Shown here in pieces: positions 1 through 6,797 of a stretch of DNA of 10,887 bases (the stretch's first letter is position 1; every line of letters begins with the position of its first letter). The notes under the pieces were generated by a model, which saw nothing but the letters and a program-made list of their open reading frames with translations, was not told the origin of the DNA and did no database searches. Both the position numbers and the translations under genes were made by a program. The stretch comes from Candidatus Nealsonbacteria bacterium RIFCSPLOWO2_01_FULL_38_120 (GTDB lineage: Bacteria > Patescibacteriota > Minisyncoccia > Minisyncoccales > GWA2-38-27), in assembly GCA_001821475.1 (NCBI GenBank), contig MHMF01000017.1, positions 1 through 10,887 on the forward strand. Direction: 5' to 3'.

Positions 1-918
1 TGCGAATTTTGCAGCGTCAAAGGCAAGCCGCGCTGGTCAAGCCCTCAGCATCTTTTTGAAACAGTTAATTGGCTGGTGGAGACAAGGCGAGCCTGCAGAT
101 TTTTTATTGTCGACGACCGATTAGAAGGAGATCTTGCCGGCGCTATTGAATTTTTCAAGATGGTCTCCGAAAGATACGGGCGGCGGCTTGGCTTTACTGT
201 TCAGGTTCGGCTGGAAACCGCTCAAAAAAGAGAATTACTGGAGGCGATGAAAAATGCCGGCGTCAGAGTTGTGTGTATTGGATACGAGTCCCCGATTGAC
301 GAAGAGCTAAAGGCAATGCGCAAAGGATATCTGTCTGCCAAGATGCTTGAGTGGACAAGGATTTGGCGAAGTTGTGGCTTCAGAATCCACGCAATGTTTA
401 TCTTCGGCTATCCGCATCCGCAGAAGGAGATTAGCAGGTTGGTTAATCCCAAGGAAGATGTCAAGCGGTTCAGAGAATTCATCCGGAAGTCCCATGTTGA
501 CACTATCCAGATATTGCTTCCAGTTCCTTTGCCAGGCACGGCTTTGCGCGAGAGACTAATAGAGGAAGGAAGGATTTTTCCTTTAGCTATTGTGCCTTGG
601 GACCGTTATGATGGAAATTCGGTCTGCTTCTTGCCTAAAGGAATGAGCCGTCGGGAGCTTCAGGAAATTCAGATGAAACTTATGGTCCGGTTTTACAATC
701 TTTGGGCTTTTGCAAGGATACCTTTTAAAACCATTGCCTCTCCGGTGGATTGTTTTATTTGGGGATGGGATCGCTGGTATCGCCACTGGTTCAGGGATAT
801 TCTGAAAGCCGGGGGATATCTTCTTGTGCGGCGATGGAAAAGGGGGAGGAGAGAAGGCGATTTCATAAGGCAACTGGAAAAATATCAGCCTGACGAACAT
901 GAGAATCATGGAATATAA
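1..918 (+). CDS. Radical SAM protein, B12-binding type, 5'-truncated by window edge
   Basis: The reading frame is open from the first base, so the true start lies upstream. The first codons read CEFC, which fits the last two cysteines of the CxxxCxxC motif that binds the 4Fe-4S cluster of radical SAM enzymes; the first cysteine is outside the window. Next come FFIVDDR, like the FVDDN strand of class B (cobalamin-binding) radical SAM proteins, then GFTVQVRLE, VVCIGYES and FIFGYPH, which match successive barrel strands. The C-terminal part (WDRYDGNSVCFLPKGMS, then RFYNLW) resembles the DUF4070 tail found in B12-dependent radical SAM proteins. An N-terminal B12-binding domain would lie upstream and is not visible. 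Substrate is unknown. The gene is visibly richer in G+C than its neighbours, which may mean a separate origin. It ends in TAA and is followed by a strong terminator, so it is probably the last gene of its transcript. Family is confident; function is not. Confidence 0.85.
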   Translation, partial: CEFCSVKGKPRWSSPQHLFETVNWLVETRRACRFFIVDDRLEGDLAGAIEFFKMVSERYGRRLGFTVQVRLETAQKRELLEAMKNAGVRVVCIGYESPIDEELKAMRKGYLSAKMLEWTRIWRSCGFRIHAMFIFGYPHPQKEISRLVNPKEDVKRFREFIRKSHVDTIQILLPVPLPGTALRERLIEEGRIFPLAIVPWDRYDGNSVCFLPKGMSRRELQEIQMKLMVRFYNLWAFARIPFKTIASPVDCFIWGWDRWYRHWFRDILKAGGYLLVRRWKRGRREGDFIRQLEKYQPDEHENHGI

Positions 919-956
919 CAATCCAAATAAGGCAATATTTTCCAATTTTGTTTTAT

Positions 957-988
957 AGCTCGGCAAGCGGTCTTGCCGAGCTTTTTTT
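957..988 (+). terminator. Intrinsic terminator of the radical SAM gene
   Basis: An 11-bp perfect stem (AGCTCGGCAAG at 957-967 and its complement at 972-982) closes a CGGT tetraloop and runs directly into seven T residues (982-988). It lies 38 bases after the radical SAM stop codon and separates that gene from the ATPase. Confidence 0.93.
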
Positions 989-1001
989 ATCGTTTTAAGG
1001 C

Positions 1002-1030
1002 TTGTCGTAAATTAAGCGAAAGGGTAAAAT
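1002..1030 (+). promoter_or_regulatory. Sigma70-like promoter of the P-type ATPase gene
   Basis: TTGTCG (1002-1007) and TAAAAT (1025-1030) are separated by 17 bases, the ideal spacing for a housekeeping promoter. They lie just after the upstream terminator and about 33 bases before the ATPase ATG. The predicted leader is about 25 bases. The purine stretch CGAGAAAAAT next to the ATG offers only a weak ribosome binding site. Confidence 0.55.
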
Positions 1031-1063
1031 AAAATCGGGCGCGAGAAAAAATACGAGAAAAAT

Positions 1064-3829
1064 ATGAAAAAAAATTGGCATAGTTTAAGCATAGAGGAAA
1101 TTTTTAAAGAAGTAAAAAGCGGTAAATCCGGAATTGCGGGGATAGAAGCAAGGGAAAGGCTTGAGAAATTCGGCCGCAATGTTCTCCCAAAAGAAAAACC
1201 GTATTCAAAAATACGGCTGTTTTTGAGCCAGTTCAACAGCCCTTTAATATATATTTTGCTTACGACCGTCGTTATTTCCTTTTTATTAAAACACTATTCG
1301 GACGCTATTTTTATTTTAATCGTATTGCTTATTAATACCAGTGTTGGTTTTTATCAGGAAAACAAAGCGAATAAATCGCTTTCGGCTTTAAAGAATATGG
1401 TGAAAGTAAGGACAAGAGTTTTACGGGACGGATATGAAAAAGAAATTGACAGCGAGGAATTAGTTGTTGGCGATGTCGCGCTTTTGAAATCAGGAGACAA
1501 AGTGCCGGCAGATGGCCGTATTATTGCATCCCAAAATTTAAAAATAAACGAAGCAAGTTTGACAGGTGAATCGCAAGCGGCTGAAAAAAATGCCAGCAAT
1601 GTTATGCCCAAATCAACTCCGCTACACAGAAGAACGAATTCGGTTTTTATGGGCGCGATTGTAGATGAGGGACGAGCGGCAATAGTCATTGTCGCCATTG
1701 GAATCAATACCCAAATCGGCGAAGTGGTTTCACTGCTTAGGGAGACAAAAAAACGAAGGACCCCGCTTCAAAAAAAAATATTTTCGCTTTCAAAAATTAC
1801 CGCGGCGTTCATTCTTTCTATTATATTCGCAATTATTGTTATCGGCTATTTTACAGAAAAGTCATTTGTTGATATTTTCGTGGCTTCCTTGGCTCTCGCG
1901 GTTTCAGCGATACCGGAGGGCTTGCTTCCCGCCATTACCGTTATATTGGTTTTGGGAATGCGGCGCATTTTTAAAGAGAACGGCTTAGTGAGAAAACTTG
2001 CCGCGACAGAGACATTAGGGAGTGTGACTGTTATTTGCACGGATAAAACAGGAACCCTTACCGAAGGAAAAATGCGCGTAAGCCATATTTTAACTGGCGT
2101 CAGAGAACTGCTTGGAAATAATATCAAAGAAGTTGATTTTTATAATAAATTAAACGTATGGTCTGTTAAAAAAAGGAATGCCAATGACACTGGGTTGCAT
2201 ACCCGCCCGCAACGATGCAGCAACTTCGGGCAGGTTTTAGCGTTGAAAATCGCTGTTTTAGCAAACGAGGGATTTGTGGAAAATTCGGAAGCGGAATTGC
2301 CTGCCCGAAGTTGCTGCATCGTTGCGGGCGGGCAAGAGTGGGTAGCGCGGGGAAAGCCGACCGAGCAGGCATTGCTTTTAGCCGGAATGCAGGCGGGATT
2401 AAATAAAAAAGAATTAGAAAAGCAGGAGCCTATTCTTGACAGAATAAGTTTTGAATCAGAACTTAAATATGCCGCCACATTGCATCAAGTTGGAAAAAGC
2501 AGAAATAATTTGTATGTTATCGGCGCGCCGGAGGAAATTATCTCCCGTTCTGTATGTTTGGATATTGGAGGCAAGAAAAAAAAGATCGGAGCCGTCCAAA
2601 TAGCCCAGTTGGCAAAAAAAGCAGAAGCGCTCGCCCAAAGAGGATTGCGGGTGCTTGCCTGCGCCCAAAAGAACTGCAACGTTTCGGCAGGATATAAAAA
2701 TCTTTCTGATTTGGCAAGAGGGCTTTCCCTTGTAGGATTTATCGCGCTTAAAGACCCGCTTCGCCAAGACGCAAAAGAATCAATTTTAACTGCCAAAAAA
2801 GCCGGCATCCGCGCTATTATTGTCACGGGCGATCACAAATTTACCGCCAAGACAATAGCCGAGGAAATAGGGTTGGAAGCAAAAGAGGAAAACATACTTG
2901 AAGGAAAAGAACTTGAAGCAATGAGCGATGATGATTTGAAGGAAAAATCAAAACATATTTTTATATACGCCCGCGTTTCTCCGCGCCATAAATTGCGGAT
3001 TATCAGCGCTCTTCAATCAAATGGAGAAGTGGTTGCGATGCTCGGAGACGGAGTGAATGACGCTCCGGCGCTTAAGTCCGCAGATATTGGGGTTGCAGTT
3101 GGTTCTGGTTCGGATGTGGCGAAAGAAACAGCAGATTTGGTTTTGCTGGACGATGATTTTAAGACTATAATAAAAGCGATTGAGCAAGGCAGGGTGATTT
3201 TTGGAAATATCAGGAAGGTATTTGTATATTTAGTGGCAGATGATTTCTCGGAGCTATTTTTATTTTTGACAAGTATGGCAATGGGGTTTCCGCTTCCATT
3301 ACTGCCTGCCCAGATTCTTTGGATAAATCTTATTGAGGATGGCTTTCCTGATATCGCTCTTACCGTTGAACAGGAAACAAAAGGAGTAATGGACGAAAAG
3401 CCAAGAAATCCCAACGAACCGATATTGAACAAGCCATTAAAGCTTTGGATGGCCGCTATTTTTTTCATCACCGGCATGGCGGCGTTTTTTTCATTCTTTT
3501 TCCTTTGGAAGTTAACCGGGGATTTGCAAAAGACGCGAACAATTGTTTTTGCCCTTATGTGCGTTGATTCTTTGGTTTTCGCTTTTAGCGTTCGTTCCTT
3601 CAAACAGACAATTTTCAGAAAAGACATATTTTCCAACCGCTATTTGGTTGGAGCGGTAATTGTTGCGGCGGTTTTGCTCGCCGGGGCAGTGTATTTTCCG
3701 TTCCTGCAAAAACTTTTAGGCACTCAGCCGTTAGGCGTAGTAGAATGGGCTGTAATCTTCGGCATCAGCTTGATAGAGATTATTTTAATTGAATTTTTCA
3801 AAAAGAGAATTTTTATCAAAAATAACTAA
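1064..3829 (+). CDS. P2-type cation-transporting ATPase with in-frame repeat insertions
   Basis: This is a membrane pump of the P2 group (Ca2+, Mn2+ or similar). In order it shows a cation-ATPase N-terminal domain, two membrane segments (about residues 50-95), the actuator motif TGES (167-170), the M4 motif PEGLLP (from 284), the phosphorylation motif DKTGTLT with catalytic D327, a GAPEE motif in the nucleotide domain, TGD (588-590), the hinge GDGVNDAPAL (661 on), and a C-terminal membrane bundle containing LVADDFSELF (M5) and WINLIEDGFPD (M6). At 921 residues it is full length. The acidic M4, M5 and M6 residues suggest a divalent cation, but M6 has E where Ca2+ pumps usually have T, so the ion is uncertain. 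Residues 380-390 and 413-423 are encoded by two inverted copies of one 33-bp repeat and do not look like normal pump sequence; the stretch between them does. The frame stays open, so the pump may still work. Confidence 0.93.
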   Translation: MKKNWHSLSIEEIFKEVKSGKSGIAGIEARERLEKFGRNVLPKEKPYSKIRLFLSQFNSPLIYILLTTVVISFLLKHYSDAIFILIVLLINTSVGFYQENKANKSLSALKNMVKVRTRVLRDGYEKEIDSEELVVGDVALLKSGDKVPADGRIIASQNLKINEASLTGESQAAEKNASNVMPKSTPLHRRTNSVFMGAIVDEGRAAIVIVAIGINTQIGEVVSLLRETKKRRTPLQKKIFSLSKITAAFILSIIFAIIVIGYFTEKSFVDIFVASLALAVSAIPEGLLPAITVILVLGMRRIFKENGLVRKLAATETLGSVTVICTDKTGTLTEGKMRVSHILTGVRELLGNNIKEVDFYNKLNVWSVKKRNANDTGLHTRPQRCSNFGQVLALKIAVLANEGFVENSEAELPARSCCIVAGGQEWVARGKPTEQALLLAGMQAGLNKKELEKQEPILDRISFESELKYAATLHQVGKSRNNLYVIGAPEEIISRSVCLDIGGKKKKIGAVQIAQLAKKAEALAQRGLRVLACAQKNCNVSAGYKNLSDLARGLSLVGFIALKDPLRQDAKESILTAKKAGIRAIIVTGDHKFTAKTIAEEIGLEAKEENILEGKELEAMSDDDLKEKSKHIFIYARVSPRHKLRIISALQSNGEVVAMLGDGVNDAPALKSADIGVAVGSGSDVAKETADLVLLDDDFKTIIKAIEQGRVIFGNIRKVFVYLVADDFSELFLFLTSMAMGFPLPLLPAQILWINLIEDGFPDIALTVEQETKGVMDEKPRNPNEPILNKPLKLWMAAIFFITGMAAFFSFFFLWKLTGDLQKTRTIVFALMCVDSLVFAFSVRSFKQTIFRKDIFSNRYLVGAVIVAAVLLAGAVYFPFLQKLLGTQPLGVVEWAVIFGISLIEIILIEFFKKRIFIKNN
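2202..2332. repeat. Inverted pair of 33-bp palindromic elements inside the ATPase gene
   Basis: Bases 2202-2234 and 2300-2332 are exact reverse complements over 33 bp, with a 65-bp spacer. Each copy also has imperfect 8-base ends (CCCGCCCG and CGGGCAGG, one mismatch as inverted ends). Each copy is 11 codons long. The left copy is translated as RPQRCSNFGQ and the right as PARSCCIVAGG. The arms are much richer in G+C than the gene around them, and both extra peptides are Cys-containing and out of character for the nucleotide domain. Transcribed, the arms would form a 33-bp perfect RNA stem within the coding region. The pattern recalls Rickettsia palindromic elements, which insert in frame into protein genes. 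Origin by insertion is inferred. Confidence 0.9.
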
Positions 3830-3988
3830 AAAAATTAACACTTTAATTACTTTGAATTACGAAATGCTTTTTTGGTATTTTTTCCAAATTTTCAACTGAA
3901 ATTTGGAGAAAAGACCAGGAAACTCTTTTTTTATTTGGTATTTTGTATTTTAAAGTAATAAAGCCATTGCCGTCTTGTGGCGTTAGTT
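3830..3988. other. A+T-rich intergenic segment after the ATPase gene
   Basis: I see no gene here. A weak hairpin, TCCAAATTT at 3883-3891 pairing with 3899-3907, is the only structure. It can be extended outward by T-A pairs (t3879-t3882 with g3908-a3911, one wobble) but no G+C-rich stem with a T-tract follows. It might stop ATPase transcription weakly, although the palindrome further on is a better candidate. Confidence 0.4.
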
Positions 3989-4038
3989 TTTCATCGTAGT
4001 AAAAAACCTACGATCGTAGGTTTTTTACTACGATGAAA
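3989..4038. repeat. Perfect 50-bp palindrome made of ATCGTAG heptamers
   Basis: Bases 3989-4038 are perfectly self-complementary: 25-bp arms and no loop, centred on CGATCG. The palindrome contains four copies of the heptamer ATCGTAG: direct at 3993-3999 and 4013-4019, inverted at 4008-4014 and 4028-4034. Copies of the same orientation are 20 bp apart, close to two helical turns. It can be read as two 22-bp sites of form ATCGTAG-N8-CTACGAT that overlap by two bases, which suits a pair of dimeric repressors. The core, AAAAAA then CCTAC-GATC-GTAGG then TTTTTT (4001-4026), also has the form of a bidirectional intrinsic terminator and could end the ATPase transcript. Both roles are inferences. Confidence 0.85.
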
Positions 4039-4096
4039 TTTAGAATTAAATGAGGTTGAATGTGAATGATTTATTATGAGACGGCGCGCTGAAGGA

Positions 4097-4132
4097 TTGA
4101 TTTGAAGTTATTAAATGGATAATATCGTAGTA
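4097..4132 (+). promoter_or_regulatory. Candidate promoter of the metal ABC operon with an overlapping heptamer site
   Basis: TTGATT (4097-4102) and TAATAT (4120-4125) are 17 bases apart, giving a plausible but weak sigma70-like promoter with a start site near 4132 and a leader of only about 8 bases. A fifth ATCGTAG copy, extended to the nine-mer ATCGTAGTA (4124-4132), overlaps the -10 box and predicted start site. The same nine-mer is at 3993-4001 in the upstream palindrome. A protein bound to it would block transcription. This is an inference from sequence alone. Confidence 0.4.
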
Positions 4133-4139
4133 TAAACAT

Positions 4140-5093
4140 ATGAAGAGTAAGATTTTTGCGATATTGGGGATAATCATTATTTTTGCAATAATTTTTGCGG
4201 TTTTTTATCTCGGCATTTTAAGTAAAAAAGAAAAGATAACTGACTTTAGGGGCGAGGGAAAACTCAAAATAGTTGCTACTCTTTTTCCGGTTTACGATAT
4301 GGCGAAACATATAGCCGGCGATAAGGCGGATGTTTTGCTGATTTTACCTCCGGGCATAGAAGCCCATTCTTTTGAGCCGAAACCGAGTGATATTGTAAAA
4401 ATAAACGAGGCGGATATTTTTGTTTACACGGGCAGATTTATGGAACAGTGGGCTGAAGATATTATTAATGGTTTGGATGCTAAAAAAGTTAAAGTTGTTG
4501 ATTCCAGCGCAGGTGTGAAAATGGCGCCTGCTGTTTTTTACAACCAAGATGAACTAAAAGGAGCGACTGATCCGCATATCTGGCTTGATTTTGACAATGC
4601 TAAAATAATGACCGAGAATATCGCGAATGCTTTGATTGAGAAAGACGCGGAAAACGAAGAATTATATTCGCAAAATTTGGAAAATTATAAAAGCGAGCTG
4701 ACGGACATTGATAATGAATATATAATTTCCTTGTCCACTTGCAAAAATAAGGAAATTATTTACACTGGTCATTATGCTTTCGGTTTTTTGGCAAACCGTT
4801 ACGGGTTAAAATATCTGTCTGCCCAAGGCGTGTCGCCCGACTCTGAATCGACCGTTCAAGACTTTATAAGTTTAGTCAGCCAGATTAAAAAAAATAATAT
4901 CGGCTATATTTTTTATGAAGAGCTTTCCAGTCCGAAAATAGCCCAGACAATAGCCGGTGAAACAAGCGCTAAATTGCTTTTTTTGAACGCCGGCCATAAT
5001 TTAGCCAAAGAAGATATGGAAAAAGGTCTGACTTTTTTTCAAATTTTGCGGTATAATTTATCTAACTTAATAACTGGTTTAGTGTGCGAATAA
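4140..5093 (+). CDS. znuA: Metal ABC transporter substrate-binding protein (zinc type)
   Basis: This is an extracytoplasmic metal-binding protein of the ZnuA/TroA (cluster A-I) family that delivers Zn2+ or a similar ion to the permease. Residues 4-27 form one hydrophobic segment with no cysteine, so it looks like an uncleaved membrane anchor rather than a lipoprotein signal. The mature part begins with KIVATLFPVYD. Likely metal ligands are H76 (GIEAHSFEP), H146 (DPHIWLD) and H211 (YTGHYAF). At the usual fourth-ligand position the protein has FLNAGH (N283, H286) instead of the Asp typical of Mn2+-binding members, which favours zinc. The His-rich loop of many ZnuA proteins is absent. The ATG at 4140 is preceded by no clear Shine-Dalgarno. 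The ATPase gene follows after 8 bases, so the two are co-transcribed. Confidence 0.92.
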   Translation: MKSKIFAILGIIIIFAIIFAVFYLGILSKKEKITDFRGEGKLKIVATLFPVYDMAKHIAGDKADVLLILPPGIEAHSFEPKPSDIVKINEADIFVYTGRFMEQWAEDIINGLDAKKVKVVDSSAGVKMAPAVFYNQDELKGATDPHIWLDFDNAKIMTENIANALIEKDAENEELYSQNLENYKSELTDIDNEYIISLSTCKNKEIIYTGHYAFGFLANRYGLKYLSAQGVSPDSESTVQDFISLVSQIKKNNIGYIFYEELSSPKIAQTIAGETSAKLLFLNAGHNLAKEDMEKGLTFFQILRYNLSNLITGLVCE

Positions 5094-5101
5094 TTTAAAG
5101 T

Positions 5102-5857
5102 ATGGCAATAATATCTGCTAAAAATGTAAGTTTTGGCTATGGAGGCGCTGTTGCGCTGGATAATGTTTCTTTTAATATTGAACAGGGCGATTACATCGCT
5201 TTGGTGGGTCCCAATGGAGCCGGGAAAACAACTTTGATAAAGATATTGCTCGGTTTGGAAAAAAGCAATAATGGTTCAATTAAGATTTTTGATAAAGATG
5301 TTTCCAGTTTCAATCAACGGAATAAAATTGGATATTTGCCCCAAAAGATTGATTCTTTTAATCCTTTGTTTCCTGCCACTGCGGTTGAAGTAGTTGCTTT
5401 GGGGCTTTTGTCGCGGAAAAAATATCTAAAACGACTAAATAAAAATGACCGGCTTGCAGTTGCGAAAGTTTTAGAAATTTTCGGAATAAGCGACTTAAAA
5501 AATCGTTTGGTGAGCGAATTGTCGGGCGGCCAGCAACAAAGGGTTTTTCTTGCTAGGGCAATGGTATCAGAGCCGTCTCTTTTAATTTTAGACGAGCCAA
5601 GCGCCGCTCTTGACCCGCAGATAAGGGAGAATTTTTTTGAAATTATTGAAAAAATAAACAAAGAGAAAAAAACAACGATTATTTTAATTACCCACGATAT
5701 TGGGCAAGTAGGGGAATATGCGGAGAAAATGCTTTATCTTGACCGTAAGATTATTTTTTACGGAAAGTTTTCTGATTTTTGCCTTTCAAAAGAAATGACG
5801 GAACGGTTCGGGAATTTTTCTCAGCATTTGATCTGCCATCAGCATAAATTGCCTTGA
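5102..5857 (+). CDS. znuC: Metal ABC transporter ATP-binding protein
   Basis: This is the cytoplasmic ATPase that powers the importer. All ABC motifs are present: Walker A GPNGAGKTT (36-44), Q-loop glutamine Q81 (GYLPQK), signature LSGGQQQR (140-147), Walker B LLILDEP (160-166), D-loop SAALD, and switch H198 (ITHD). The length of 251 residues is normal. The tail (residues 242-248, HLICHQH) is a short His/Cys cluster, as seen at the end of many ZnuC-type ATPases, and may bind metal for feedback. It starts 8 bases after znuA and ends in TGA. An 84-base gap containing a hairpin separates it from the permease gene. Confidence 0.94.
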   Translation: MAIISAKNVSFGYGGAVALDNVSFNIEQGDYIALVGPNGAGKTTLIKILLGLEKSNNGSIKIFDKDVSSFNQRNKIGYLPQKIDSFNPLFPATAVEVVALGLLSRKKYLKRLNKNDRLAVAKVLEIFGISDLKNRLVSELSGGQQQRVFLARAMVSEPSLLILDEPSAALDPQIRENFFEIIEKINKEKKTTIILITHDIGQVGEYAEKMLYLDRKIIFYGKFSDFCLSKEMTERFGNFSQHLICHQHKLP

Positions 5858-5872
5858 TGAGGAATAGTCAAC

Positions 5873-5895
5873 TCTGCGGGAACATCTCCCGCAGA
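5873..5895. other. Hairpin between znuC and znuB
   Basis: TCTGCGGGA (5873-5881) pairs perfectly with 5887-5895 around a 5-base loop. No T-tract follows, so it is unlikely to be an intrinsic terminator. It may protect the upstream message or tune the ratio of ATPase to permease. Similar sequences flank it: CCATCAG plus AATTGCCTTGA occurs at 5836-5857 (end of znuC) and again at 5906-5931. Confidence 0.6.
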
Positions 5896-5941
5896 ACTTA
5901 ATTTCCCATCAGTGTTAATTAATTGCCTTGAACTATAAACT

Positions 5942-6751
5942 ATGACTTTGCTTAATTTTTTAGAATACGGTTTTATCCAGCGGGCGTATATTGCAGGTAG
6001 TTTTATCGCTGTTTTGTGCGCTATGCTTGGGCTTTTCTTGGTTCTGCGGAAGTTATCGCTCATAGGCGACGGTTTATCTCATGCAAGCTTCGGCGCCATT
6101 GCCCTTGGATTATTTTTTGGAATTTATCCTTTTTATATTGCCATTCCTATTGTGCTTTTGTCGTCTTTGCTGATTGTCTGGATTAGCGAAAAAGCGAAAA
6201 TTTACGGAGATGCGGCAATCGGCATTGTTTCTTCGGTTGGCATTGCCGGTGGAGTAATTTTAGCAAGTGTTTCCAATGGATTTAATGTGGATTTATTCAG
6301 TTATTTATTCGGCAACATCTTATCTATAAGCCGTTCGGAAGTATTTTTTTCTATCGCTTTGTCAGTTCTGGTTTTGTTGGCGATTTGGTTTTTTTATCAG
6401 GATTTGTTTTCCGTTACATTTGATGAGACCTTTGCCAAAGCAACCGGGATTAAAACAAATTTAGTAAATATAATTCTTACTTCGCTTACAGCGATTACAG
6501 TTGTGCTGGCGATAAAAGTTGTCGGCATCATGTTGGTATCAGCTCTTCTTATTTTGCCGGCTGTTTCCGCTTTGCAAATTTCAAAGGGCTTTAAGGGCGC
6601 CTTGTTTGTTTCTGTTTTATTTGCGGTGATTTCAGTGCTGATAGGGATAACCGCTTCTTTTTTTCTGGACATTCCGGCCGGCGCCACAATAGTAATAGTA
6701 AATTTTCTTATCTTTTCGTTAAGTTTCCTGGGGAAAATAATTCTAAGGTAA
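5942..6751 (+). CDS. znuB: Metal ABC transporter permease
   Basis: This is the integral membrane subunit of the importer (ABC-3/ZnuB family), 269 residues, nearly all hydrophobic, with about eight or nine membrane segments. Family hallmarks are LIGDGLSHASFGAIALG (40-56, with D43 and H47) in the first third, AAIGIVSSVGIAGGV (91-105), the cytoplasmic coupling segment FDETFAKATGI (160-170) that docks on the ATPase, and KVVGIMLVSALLILPAV (192-208). The ATG at 5942 begins just before the first expected segment. No good Shine-Dalgarno is present; TATAAAC sits directly upstream, as it does for znuA. With the two genes before it, it makes a complete importer. Confidence 0.94.
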   Translation: MTLLNFLEYGFIQRAYIAGSFIAVLCAMLGLFLVLRKLSLIGDGLSHASFGAIALGLFFGIYPFYIAIPIVLLSSLLIVWISEKAKIYGDAAIGIVSSVGIAGGVILASVSNGFNVDLFSYLFGNILSISRSEVFFSIALSVLVLLAIWFFYQDLFSVTFDETFAKATGIKTNLVNIILTSLTAITVVLAIKVVGIMLVSALLILPAVSALQISKGFKGALFVSVLFAVISVLIGITASFFLDIPAGATIVIVNFLIFSLSFLGKIILR

Positions 6752-6797
6752 TAAATTTGTGGAAAATAAAGCATCTAAATTTTAAAAAAAACATAAG

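Noticed and set aside
583..966. Minus-strand open frame of 127 codons
   Set aside because: It overlaps the conserved radical SAM gene and its terminator hairpin, and has no recognisable motif.
2235..2299. Invertible DNA switch between the 33-bp arms
   Set aside because: The 65-bp segment encodes normal ATPase sequence in the present orientation, inversion would destroy it, and no recombinase gene is nearby.
2166..2372. Overlapping short frames on both strands across the ATPase repeat
   Set aside because: They are open because the inverted repeat gives similar codons on both strands; the ATPase frame alone shows family similarity.
3013..3636. Long minus-strand open frame (207 codons)
   Set aside because: It lies wholly antisense to the conserved C-terminal half of the ATPase and has Ser/Lys-rich low-quality sequence without domain features.
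3989..4043. CRISPR array or origin iterons
   Set aside because: The heptamers are packed in one palindrome with no spacers, and no cas, rep or dnaA genes are near.
4050..4105. Two 9-codon frames overlapping by ATGA before znuA, as a possible leader-peptide attenuator
   Set aside because: Neither has a ribosome binding site, a run of regulatory codons or a following attenuator hairpin, so chance is the simpler explanation.
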